This document shows positions 1-9,488 of a stretch of DNA of 64,000 nucleotides, in pieces (the stretch's first letter is position 1; each line of letters starts with the position of its first letter). The notes below the pieces were generated by a model. The model worked only from the letters and a program-made list of their open reading frames with translations. It was not told where the DNA came from and made no database searches. The position numbers were made by a program, and so were the translations under genes. The stretch covers positions 62,001 through 126,000 of the forward strand of contig CAWFFZ010000006.1 in assembly GCA_963815295.1 (NCBI GenBank). The letters are read 5' to 3'. This DNA is from JACDHG01 sp963815295 (GTDB taxonomy: Bacteria > Actinomycetota > Actinomycetes > Propionibacteriales > Nocardioidaceae).

Positions 1-96
1 GTCGGACCGACGGGCCGAAACCGCGGCTGCAGCTGATCCGCGAAGGTGAGTCGGGCGTGCGCCACCGTCGTTGGCGACCCTGACCGGGTAGCCCTG

Positions 97-1191
97 CTAC
101 GGCGTGGGCCAGCGCGCCCGCTCGTACTGGGGTGGCCAGCGGACCTCGGCGCCGAGCTCATGGGCTGCGCGCAGTGGCCAATGCGGTTCGCGCAAGAGCG
201 CCCGGGCCAGCAGTACGACGTCGGCGTCTCCCGCGGAGATGATCGCCTCTGCCTGTGCGGGCTCGGTGATCATCCCGACGGCGCCGGACGGCATACCCGC
301 CTCACGGCGGACCCTCGCCGCGAACGGCACCTGGTAGCCGGGCGCGATCGGAATCGCTGCTTGAGGGTCGGTGCCGCCGCTCGAGCAGTCGACCAGGTCG
401 ACGCCGTGTGCGCCGAGGTGTTTGGCCAAGCGAACGGTGTCGTCGCCGTCCCAGCCGCCGTCGGCCCAGTCGGTGGACGACAGCCTGACCAGCATCGGTT
501 GGTCGTCAGGCCAGACGTCCCGGACGGCGTCAACGACCTCGAGCAGGACGCGGATGCGATCGTCGAAGCTTCCGCCGTAGGCGTCGCTGCGGGTGTTGCT
601 GAGCGGCGACAGGAACTCGTGCAGCAGGTAGCCGTGTGCGGAATGGATCTCGACGACCTCGAATCTTGCCTCGAGTGCTCGGGCCGCTGCGGCTCTGAAA
701 GCCTCGACCACCGCGGCGATTTCGTCGAGCGTGAGCTCGGCGGGCGCCGGAAGGCTGGCGAACGGGATGGCCGACGGTGCCACGGTGTCGGCCCAACCGC
801 CGTCGGCGGGCTCGACGTAGCCGCGGCCCAGCCACGGCGGAGACGTGGACGCCTTGCGGCCCGCGTGCGCAAGCTGGATGCCCGGGATCGTCTCCTGGGT
901 GCGGATGAAGTCGGTGATGCGTTGCCAGGCCGCCACCTGCTCGTCGTTCCAGATCCCGGTGTCGGCGGGCGAGATGCGGCCGTTCGGTGTGACCGCCGTC
1001 GCCTCGGACATGACGAGGCCGGCGCCGCCGCGCGCGAGAGAGCCCAGGTGGACGAGGTGCCAGTCCTGAGGCACGCCGTCCACGGCGGAGTACTCACACA
1101 TAGGGGAAACCCAGACCCGGTTGGCGAACGTCGTCCCGCGCAATGTGATGGGCGAGAACAGATGCGCCTCGGCATCGGGGGAGGAGAGCAT
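97..1191 (-). CDS. Old Yellow Enzyme family NADH:flavin oxidoreductase (YqjM-like)
   Basis: This is a predicted FMN-dependent ene-reductase (364 aa) that reduces activated C=C bonds with NAD(P)H in the cytosol. Visible landmarks are the N-terminal strand with PMCEYSA, typical of the YqjM subgroup, HLGSLARGGAGLV, the QLAHAGRK motif (about residue 107), the active-site pair in EIHSAHGYLLHEFLSPLSN and the C-terminal GMITEPAQAE phosphate-binding region. It spans a complete TIM barrel of normal length. The start is placed at ATG 1191; an in-frame TTG at 1212 would add seven residues. It is transcribed away from the tRNA gene. The physiological substrate cannot be read from sequence. Confidence 0.9.
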   Translation of the reverse strand: MLSSPDAEAHLFSPITLRGTTFANRVWVSPMCEYSAVDGVPQDWHLVHLGSLARGGAGLVMSEATAVTPNGRISPADTGIWNDEQVAAWQRITDFIRTQETIPGIQLAHAGRKASTSPPWLGRGYVEPADGGWADTVAPSAIPFASLPAPAELTLDEIAAVVEAFRAAAARALEARFEVVEIHSAHGYLLHEFLSPLSNTRSDAYGGSFDDRIRVLLEVVDAVRDVWPDDQPMLVRLSSTDWADGGWDGDDTVRLAKHLGAHGVDLVDCSSGGTDPQAAIPIAPGYQVPFAARVRREAGMPSGAVGMITEPAQAEAIISAGDADVVLLARALLREPHWPLRAAHELGAEVRWPPQYERARWPTP

Positions 1192-1306
1192 GCCTTCAAC
1201 TTTAACCGTCAATTACAGCGCCGCCGGACTTGGTCCAGCAGCCGACGCGGACGGCTCCCTGGTCATCTCGCAGGTGGTCGCCCCCATACGATGGGACGGC
1301 AGCATC

Positions 1307-1382
1307 GCCGGCGTGGCGCAATTGGCAGCGCACGTCACTTGTAATGACGGGGTTAGGGGTTCGAGTCCCCTCGCCGGCTCCA
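1307..1382 (+). tRNA. tRNA-Thr (anticodon TGT)
   Basis: A full cloverleaf can be drawn. The acceptor stem GCCGGCG (1307-1313) pairs with CGCCGGC (1372-1378). The anticodon stem CGTCA/TGACG (1333-1337/1345-1349) encloses loop CTTGTAA with anticodon TGT at 1340-1342. The T-arm carries GGTTCGAGTCC. The discriminator is T1379 and CCA is encoded at 1380-1382. TGT reads the threonine codon ACA, which is rare in such GC-rich genomes. Confidence 0.96.
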
Positions 1383-1574
1383 CCCCCGTGTCCGGGTTCC
1401 CTGAACGGATGATGCTGTTACAGGCAGTATGGGCATGTCGCTACGGATTGTAGTTGGCCGTGTGCGGAGAGATGACCCAGTTGGGCCATGGTGCGACTAG
1501 GCCTCCTCTCCGTACTCTGGAATGACCGCGGGGGCGCACCGAAGTCCCGCCGACCTTCCATGAAGGACTGACCA

Positions 1575-1745
1575 ATGCTGGACTTCCCCGACGACTACGC
1601 GGCCGACGCGTTGCTGATGGAGGAGATCGAGCTGCTCAGCGAGGTCATGATCATGGCCACGGCGAGTGACCACACGCTGTCGGGTCAGCAGCTCGACGAT
1701 CTCCTCGGCCTCGCCGAGGTCGACGAACTGGCGGCGACTGGCTGA
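1575..1745 (+). CDS. small acidic hypothetical protein (56 aa)
   Basis: ATG 1575 is preceded by GAAGGA at 1562-1567, a good Shine-Dalgarno at normal spacing, and the frame runs to TGA 1743-1745. The product begins MLDFPDDYAADALLMEEIEL and is strongly acidic, with predicted helices and no membrane segment or cysteines. Codons end mostly in G or C, as in a real gene. I recall similar short DFPDDY-type proteins in actinobacteria but cannot name a function. It lies 62 bp upstream of the oxidoreductase gene and could be co-transcribed with it. Confidence 0.6.
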   Translation: MLDFPDDYAADALLMEEIELLSEVMIMATASDHTLSGQQLDDLLGLAEVDELAATG

Positions 1746-1807
1746 GCGCGCCGACTAACGACCCCATGGGTACGGTGGAACTCCAGCCGTGAACCAGGAG
1801 GTCGTCG

Positions 1808-4213
<2,406 letters not shown>

Positions 4214-4260
4214 GACCCAGCCGTGACCTAGCGGCCCTGGCACGCCGGTCTGGTGGTTTC

Positions 4261-4289
4261 TTGACATGGTCGTGCCTATCCGGGATAGG
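4261..4289 (+). promoter_or_regulatory. candidate sigma-70-type promoter with palindrome
   Basis: A perfect -35 hexamer TTGACA (4261-4266) is followed after 17 bases by GATAGG (4284-4289) as a possible -10. The spacer end and the -10 are covered by the perfect palindrome CCTATCC-G-GGATAGG (4275-4289). The start codon of the trypsin-like protease follows 36 bases later. The palindrome position would suit a repressor that blocks the promoter; this is inference. Confidence 0.45.
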
Positions 4290-4324
4290 TTGTGCGCGCC
4301 ACGTCACCAACCTGGAGGTTTCCT

Positions 4325-5134
4325 ATGCGCGATCGTCTGTGCCGTCTGTTTGTGTTGGCTGCGACCTTGGCGGTGACGGTGGCGTTTGTCCCTGCGCCGG
4401 CGCAGGCCATCAACTACGGCCAGGTGGACGGCGGCGCACATCCGTACGTCGCCTTGGTGGCGATGTTTGACGCGGACGACACCTACCTTGGCCGGTGCAG
4501 CGGATCGCTGATCGACGAGGATGTCGTGTTGACCGCCGGGCACTGCACCGAAGGTGCGGCGTATGCGCACATCTTCTTCGACGAGGATCTGCGAGGCGTC
4601 AACGTGGGCACCTCGACGGACTACGACGCGGTCGGTGAGCCCCATGCCATGCCTGGGTGGAACGGACAACTTACCCCCCCGAACACACACGACCTCGGCA
4701 TCTACACACTCGACCGCGACCTGTCGGCCATCACCGGCGGCGTCTACCCCGAGCTCGCGCCGGTGGGTTTCCTCGACGAGCTCTCGACCCAGCGTGGCAC
4801 GCGCGACGTCTTCTTCACCACCGTTGGATACGGGCTGCAACAGCGCAAGCCGTACCTGATCAACGAGCAGATCCGAATGTTCGCGGTGAGCGACCTGATC
4901 AACTTGCGCAGCAACCTCGTCGCAGGCTACGGCCTGCAGACCACGAACAACCCCGGTGACGGACGCGGTGGCAACTGCTCCGGTGACTCGGGCGGCCCGA
5001 TCCTGTATGGAAACCAAGACCTTATCGTTGCGGTGAACAGCTTCGGTCTCAACAACACCTGCAAGGGCAACGACTTCAGCTATCGGACCGACAGCCCCGA
5101 AGCATACGCATTCATCACTTCCTTCCTGGACTAA
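4325..5134 (+). CDS. secreted trypsin-like serine protease (S1A)
   Basis: This is a 269-aa secreted endopeptidase. A signal peptide (residues 1 to about 30, basic MRDRLCR, then a hydrophobic stretch and APAQA cleavage site) precedes a chymotrypsin fold. The triad is visible: His in LTAGHC (about residue 72), Asp in HDLGIY (about 123) and Ser in GDSGGP (about 221). Four or more cysteines could form disulfides. The start at 4325 is chosen over an upstream in-frame start because GGAGG at 4314-4318 fits it and the signal peptide begins there. Substrate preference is not clear. It lacks a long prodomain, unlike the streptogrisin-like enzyme at 46.6-47.8 kb. Confidence 0.88.
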   Translation: MRDRLCRLFVLAATLAVTVAFVPAPAQAINYGQVDGGAHPYVALVAMFDADDTYLGRCSGSLIDEDVVLTAGHCTEGAAYAHIFFDEDLRGVNVGTSTDYDAVGEPHAMPGWNGQLTPPNTHDLGIYTLDRDLSAITGGVYPELAPVGFLDELSTQRGTRDVFFTTVGYGLQQRKPYLINEQIRMFAVSDLINLRSNLVAGYGLQTTNNPGDGRGGNCSGDSGGPILYGNQDLIVAVNSFGLNNTCKGNDFSYRTDSPEAYAFITSFLD

Positions 5135-5139
5135 CCGTC

Positions 5140-5155
5140 GCCCCCCACGTGGGGC
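5140..5155 (+). terminator. weak hairpin after trypsin-like protease
   Basis: GCCCC (5140-5144) and GGGGC (5151-5155) can pair immediately after the protease stop codon. There is no immediate U-run (four T's appear about 13 bases later), so this is only a possible terminator. Confidence 0.3.
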
Positions 5156-5291
5156 ACATTTGGCACCGTTTTGCTAGCCCGCTACGGCCTGCCGTCTAGC
5201 CCGTCCGGGTCTTGTGGGTTCGCGCATTAACCCCTTGAATCGGGGTGGTCGCTGCGCAGGGGAGTGACACCTTGGTCCGAAGGGGAACAAT

Positions 5292-5672
5292 ATGAGTGGG
5301 AAAGCAATACGTCGTGGACTAGCCAGCGGAGTCGCAACCCTGGGTTTGGTGGCCCTGGTCGCGGGGTCGGCGGGCGCCCACTTCTGCTTCAAGACAAACC
5401 TCAACCCGAACGCTGCCGCTGGCATGGCCGGATCTGCGAACTGGGTGTCGTTCGCCGACATCGCCGCCCAGGAGCTCCCAGACCTGTGTCCTGCAGGAGT
5501 GGAGTTCATTGCCAATGCCGCCGGCGCCACCCCGGAGACGCTGATCAATGGGCACGGGACGATGGCCGGTGGCACCCTCAAGAAGGGCCCAGATTCAGGG
5601 AACAAGGCGATCTCCCACCTCGACTTCGAGGCGCTGGAAGCGGCTATCCCTGAAGCCTTCGAACTCTGCTGA
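5292..5672 (+). CDS. small secreted protein of unknown function
   Basis: The 126-residue product has a clear signal peptide (MSGKAIRRGLASG, hydrophobic VATLGLVALVAG, then SAGA-H cleavage) leaving a mature domain of about 97 residues. The mature part has three cysteines, including the final residue, and a glycine/alanine-rich middle. AAGGGG lies just before the start. I do not recognise a family. It sits downstream of a secreted protease and converges with the subtilase pair, so an exported inhibitor or substrate role is conceivable but unsupported. Confidence 0.7.
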   Translation: MSGKAIRRGLASGVATLGLVALVAGSAGAHFCFKTNLNPNAAAGMAGSANWVSFADIAAQELPDLCPAGVEFIANAAGATPETLINGHGTMAGGTLKKGPDSGNKAISHLDFEALEAAIPEAFELC

Positions 5673-5705
5673 GGTCCCGACGGCACCCGAGGGGGGCACT
5701 CTTCG

Positions 5706-5942
5706 TTACTGAATGGGGGAGTCGGGCGGAGGTAGCTGATAGGTCTCGTCGCTCTCGGCTACCTCTTCGACGCCCTCGACAGCCTCGATCCTGGGCACGT
5801 CCTCGACGCCTGCGGACACCTCGATCAGGCCCAGCACCGGGTGGACGTGCTCGACTTGGATGCCTTGTGAGCGCAACTGCTCGGCGACGGCGTCGAGTGC
5901 ATCCACATGCTCTTCATCAACGCCAACGGTGAACCGGGTCAT
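5706..5942 (-). CDS. free-standing subtilisin propeptide/I9-like protein
   Basis: This 78-aa cytosolic-looking protein shows a beta-alpha-beta-beta-alpha-beta pattern: MTRFTVGVD strand, helix about 11-27, GIQVEHV and LGLIEVSAG strands, helix, then VEGVEEVAESD and a flexible QLPPPDSPIQ tail. That pattern and the GV-x-x-V-x-x-(D/E) ending match the I9 propeptide that folds and inhibits subtilisins. Homologues ending in QLPPPDS are often misnamed 'ketohydroxyglutarate aldolase', which nothing here supports. It starts 17 bp after the stop of the subtilase gene, so the two are almost certainly co-transcribed. I infer a chaperone or inhibitor acting in trans on that protease. Confidence 0.65.
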   Translation of the reverse strand: MTRFTVGVDEEHVDALDAVAEQLRSQGIQVEHVHPVLGLIEVSAGVEDVPRIEAVEGVEEVAESDETYQLPPPDSPIQ

Positions 5943-5959
5943 CTCGCCACCTTAGTTGC

Positions 5960-7156
5960 TCAGCGCGGTGCGACCACCAGTCCGCCGCCCACGTCCATCG
6001 AGGGGGCCATCAGCCGCTGTGACTCTTGAGCCAGCACAGCCCAGAGCCTCCGGGCACGGAAGCCAGTTGCCTCAGCCCACAGCGCGGCGATGCCTGCAGC
6101 GTGCGGCGTTGCCATGCTGGTCCCACTGATGGTGTTGTAACGGGTCGGCATCGGCCACGAGGAGTACACCTGGTAACCAGGGCCCGCGAGGTCGACCTGA
6201 CCTCCCCGGACCGGGTTGCTTTGAGCCGAGAAGTACGTGACTCCCAGCTGTTGTTCGAGCGCCGCTATCGACAGGATGTGCGGGCTGTTGGCCGGGGGGC
6301 CGACGAACCCGGGGTTGCCCGGCCGGTTGGCGTTGTTGCCCGCCGCGGCGATCACCAGCGTTCCGTGGTTGAGCGCTCTGCGCCCGGCGATGCGGTATGG
6401 CGGGTGCACCTGCGGAACGTTGGCACCGAGCGACATGGAGATGATGTGGCAGTCGTTGACGACCGCCCAGTTCATGCCGGCGAGGATCGAGGTGTCGCTG
6501 CCTGACCCGGCGTTGCTCAGCACTTTTCCGGCGAAGATCTCGGCGTCGTACGCGACACCGTAGCGGGGCCCGGTGGAGGGAGTCTGTGACCCACAAGCCG
6601 TGCCGATGCAGTGCGTCCCATGCCCGTGGCCATCGTGAGGGGGCTCGCCTGGCACGAACGACTCTGCCGTAATCGCCCGGCCAGCGAAATCGGGATGGCT
6701 GACGTCCATCCCCGTGTCGAGCACTGCGACCTTGATGCCTGCGCCCGACCGGGAGGACACATCCGCCTTGGTCGCCTGTAGTCCCCAGGTGAGGTCGGCG
6801 GTGTCCTGGAAGTTGGCCGGACTCACCCCGGCGGGCTGCGCCGGACCCAACACGTGATGGATCAGCTCCGGGGACACCGACATAACCCGTCCGGTATCCC
6901 CGGCTTCTTCGGTCGGGGTGAGCGCGGCAACCTGGCTGGGATCACCCGAGACCACCGCAATGCCAAGCTCTTCGAACACCACCCCATCGGCCCCGTCGAC
7001 CGCGGTCATGTCCTGGCCCTCGGCCTGGAAATCCCTCGAGCTGGCGACCTGGCTCAGACCCGCCATCGAGTTCAGTACCTCTGCGGGACTCTCGACGTCG
7101 TCACCCAAAACGACAATGAAGCGGCCGGTCGTGGCCGCCAATTCGGACTCAATCAC
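5960..7156 (-). CDS. subtilase (S8) serine protease without signal peptide
   Basis: This is a 398-aa subtilisin-fold endopeptidase. The catalytic triad is Asp147 (VAVLDTGMD), His179 (GHGTHC) and Ser347 (SGTSMATPHAAG), with the oxyanion region AAAGNN. Residues 10-80 (RFIVVLGDD, then a strand VVFEELGIAVVSG) look like a built-in I9-type prodomain. The N-terminus MIESELAATT lacks a signal peptide, so the enzyme is either intracellular or exported by an unusual route. Translation starts at GTG 7156 after AGAAG. The following gene encodes a second propeptide-like protein. Having both a cis and a trans propeptide is unusual. Confidence 0.88.
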   Translation of the reverse strand: MIESELAATTGRFIVVLGDDVESPAEVLNSMAGLSQVASSRDFQAEGQDMTAVDGADGVVFEELGIAVVSGDPSQVAALTPTEEAGDTGRVMSVSPELIHHVLGPAQPAGVSPANFQDTADLTWGLQATKADVSSRSGAGIKVAVLDTGMDVSHPDFAGRAITAESFVPGEPPHDGHGHGTHCIGTACGSQTPSTGPRYGVAYDAEIFAGKVLSNAGSGSDTSILAGMNWAVVNDCHIISMSLGANVPQVHPPYRIAGRRALNHGTLVIAAAGNNANRPGNPGFVGPPANSPHILSIAALEQQLGVTYFSAQSNPVRGGQVDLAGPGYQVYSSWPMPTRYNTISGTSMATPHAAGIAALWAEATGFRARRLWAVLAQESQRLMAPSMDVGGGLVVAPR

Positions 7157-7328
7157 TTCTCAACCCCCAACCTCGAGGATCCGGTTGAGACAACCGTCCT
7201 CAGAACGCAACTGACCTGGACAACCGCCGTGCGCGCGGGCGCGCTCCCCTTTGCGTCGCACATGCCAGCCTGCTCTGGTGCCGGGATGCGTGTCAAGACT
7301 CGTTTCGTGCCGTCAGCAGGTCTTTTTT

Positions 7329-7448
7329 GACGCTCTATCCTCGGTCGTCTCCGACGCTCTATCCTCGGTCGTCTCCGACGCTCTACCCTCGGTCGTCTCC
7401 GACGCTCTACCCTCGGTCGTCTCCGACGCTCTACCCTCGGTCGTCTCC
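7329..7448. repeat. five tandem copies of a 24-bp repeat
   Basis: Five perfect-length 24-bp units (7329-7352, 7353-7376, 7377-7400, 7401-7424, 7425-7448) differ at only one base: the two distal units carry CTATCC, the other three CTACCC. Read on the minus strand, each unit contains the codons GGA GAC GAC CGA GGG/GGA TAG. The stop codon of the DUF5709 gene is in the first unit (7425-7448). Copy number can therefore change without altering the protein. There are no spacers, so it is not a CRISPR array. Confidence 0.95.
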
Positions 7449-7883
7449 GACGACGTGCACAGCTGCCTCTTCGGCGCTGGCCCCGGCGCCGTCGATTCCG
7501 ACGTCGTCTCCGATGAGGTCCTTCTCCTCGTCGAGACCGATTCCCTCGTCGGGGTCGACCAGCCGGCCAGCGCGTTCGTCGCCAACCTCGCCGTCATCGA
7601 GGAAGTCATCCTCGGGCGGGACGTCGAGGCTCGGTCCGTCCTGCTCATCGCCGTACCTCAGATCGGGCTCCGGTTCCTCCTGACGGAGCCGTTCGTCGAG
7701 AGACTCGCCACCCAGCTGCTCCTCGGCGGTGTTCCCGAACCGCTCCGCCGACGACCACTTCTCTGGCGGGGAGTAGCCCTCGTCGAGGACGTCATCGGTG
7801 CCACGATCGAGGAGGCTGTCCTCGGGCTGGATCTGGTCGAGCTGTTCGGAGGTGTCGGGTACGTCGTCTGGCGTTTCGGTCAT
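7431..7883 (-). CDS. DUF5709 domain protein
   Basis: The 150-residue, very acidic protein matches DUF5709, an actinobacterial family of unknown role. Landmarks are LLDRGTDDVLDEGYSPPE near the N-terminus, ESLDERL, ERAGRLVDPDEG and the conserved C-terminal DVGIDGAGASAEEAAVH. The start is set at ATG 7883 (MTETPDD); an upstream in-frame start would add seven residues. It ends GDDRG, encoded inside a tandem repeat. The protein appears largely disordered and cytosolic. Its function is not known. Confidence 0.85.
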   Translation of the reverse strand: MTETPDDVPDTSEQLDQIQPEDSLLDRGTDDVLDEGYSPPEKWSSAERFGNTAEEQLGGESLDERLRQEEPEPDLRYGDEQDGPSLDVPPEDDFLDDGEVGDERAGRLVDPDEGIGLDEEKDLIGDDVGIDGAGASAEEAAVHVVGDDRG

Positions 7884-7946
7884 GACACCAAGCCTGCCAC
7901 GCACGCGGCCGTTCGGCGCGCGTCGCTTCCGATCCGAGGGATGCGG

Positions 7947-9422
7947 TCAGCGTTGCTGCTCGGCCGCCTTCGCGATGTTGCGCTGCATGCTTCCGAAGAC
8001 GATTCCGTGAAACGGCCACACTCCCCACCAGTAGATCTGGCCGGCGATGCCGCGGGGATGGAACAGAGCCCTTTGATGGAATCGCACCGAGTCGTCGGCC
8101 TCCCCGTCTCGGATGCTGAGCTCCAACCAGGCAAGACCGGGCAGTCGCATCTCCGCTCGGAGTCGGAGCAGCCGATCCTTCTCGACCTCTTCGACGCGCC
8201 ACCAGTCAAGGGAGTCGCCGGGGAGCAGGTGGTCAGGGTCTCGGCGTCCCCGCACCAGGCCGGGCCCGCCGGTGAGTCGGTCTATCCAACCGCGCACGCG
8301 CCAGCCGAGCGGGAATGAGTACCACCCGCGATGGCCTCCGATCCCCTCGATCACGCGCCAGAGGGCAGCCCGCGAGGCGGCGACGTCGCGCTGCCGCTCG
8401 TCGACGTACAGGGACCCTCCGGCCCAGTCGGGGTCACTCGACAGCGGTTCGCTCGGTGCCCCCGCTGTGCTCGCCGACGACCACGACGTCGGAACGTCGA
8501 GGGTCTGGATCTTCGAAAGTGCGAGCTCGACCGCACGTTCGTACGAAAGCAGCCCGTCGTCCGGGTCGGGGATGTGGTCGGCGATGTCGTGCTCTGCGGC
8601 GACGGCGGTGTTGCGGAGTGACTCGACGAGCGGCCGGGCGAGGCTGCGCGGCACCGGTGTCACGAGATTGACCCAGTGGCTCGACAGGCTCGGTGTCAAC
8701 ACGGGCACCGGCACGATCCGACGCCGCGGCAGTCCAGCCACGGCGGCGAAGCGCTGCATCATCTCCAAGTAGGTGAAGACGTCGGGCCCGCCGATGTCGA
8801 AACCGCGGTTGACGTCGGCGGGTAGGTCCGCGGCGCCAACGAGGTAGTGAAGGACGTCGCGGATGGCGATCGGCTGAATTTTGCTGTGCACCCACCGCGG
8901 CGTCACCATCACGGGCAGACGCTCGGTCAGGTAGCGAAGCATCTCGAATGACGCCGAACCGGAGCCGATCACGACTCCAGCCCGCAGCACCACCGTGGGC
9001 ACGCCGGAGGCGAGCAACACCTTGCCGACCGCGGCCCGAGAGGCTAGGTGAGGCGACAGATCTTCACCCGCGGGCTCCAGACCTCCCAGGTAGATGATGC
9101 GACCAACGCTGGCATTGGCGGCCGCGTCGGCGAACGTTTCGGCCATGTCCTTCTCGGTGCCCGCGAACTGACTGCCCGTCCCAATCGAGTGCAGCAGGTA
9201 GTAGGCGACGTCCACGTCGCGCAGGGCCTTGTCAACGGCATCACCGTCGTTGGCGTCGGCCTCGACGATGTCGACCTCGTCTGCCCAGTCCCGGCCGAGC
9301 AGCTTGGAGGGGCTCCGAGCCATCACCCGCACGCGGTATCCGGCGGCCAGCAGGGCGGGCACGAGGCGCCCGCCCACATACCCGGTTGCGCCGGTGACGA
9401 GACAGAGCCGGGCGGATTCCAT
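7947..9422 (-). CDS. NAD(P)-binding SDR protein with C-terminal DUF2867
   Basis: This 491-aa protein has two domains. Residues 1 to about 290 form an atypical short-chain dehydrogenase/NmrA-like Rossmann domain (LVTGATGYVGGRLVPAL, ARSPSKL, AYYLLHSIG, GRIIYLGG). The rest is DUF2867 (GWYSFPLGWRVRGWIDRL, DSLDWWRVEE, FHPRGIAGQIYWW), a lipid- or polyketide-cyclase-like fold. The same fusion occurs in many actinobacteria and proteobacteria and is annotated as an SDR oxidoreductase of unknown substrate. ATG 9422 gives the natural Rossmann start. Confidence 0.87.
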   Translation of the reverse strand: MESARLCLVTGATGYVGGRLVPALLAAGYRVRVMARSPSKLLGRDWADEVDIVEADANDGDAVDKALRDVDVAYYLLHSIGTGSQFAGTEKDMAETFADAAANASVGRIIYLGGLEPAGEDLSPHLASRAAVGKVLLASGVPTVVLRAGVVIGSGSASFEMLRYLTERLPVMVTPRWVHSKIQPIAIRDVLHYLVGAADLPADVNRGFDIGGPDVFTYLEMMQRFAAVAGLPRRRIVPVPVLTPSLSSHWVNLVTPVPRSLARPLVESLRNTAVAAEHDIADHIPDPDDGLLSYERAVELALSKIQTLDVPTSWSSASTAGAPSEPLSSDPDWAGGSLYVDERQRDVAASRAALWRVIEGIGGHRGWYSFPLGWRVRGWIDRLTGGPGLVRGRRDPDHLLPGDSLDWWRVEEVEKDRLLRLRAEMRLPGLAWLELSIRDGEADDSVRFHQRALFHPRGIAGQIYWWGVWPFHGIVFGSMQRNIAKAAEQQR

Positions 9423-9488
9423 GGCACAGCATCTCACCGCGACCTGGAGTCACAGACGGGGGCGTACGTCGGTGGTTAGGGGGCGTTG

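Noticed and set aside
46..1344. 432-codon plus-strand frame opposite the Old Yellow Enzyme
   Set aside because: Antisense shadow of a gene with clear family motifs; it also runs into the tRNA gene.
7329..7448. Possible CRISPR array
   Set aside because: Units are directly tandem with no spacers and no cas genes are in the window.
7313..7683. Repeat proteins LYPRSSPT (plus) and ASETTEGR (minus)
   Set aside because: Both are out-of-frame readings of the 24-bp tandem repeat over the DUF5709 gene end.
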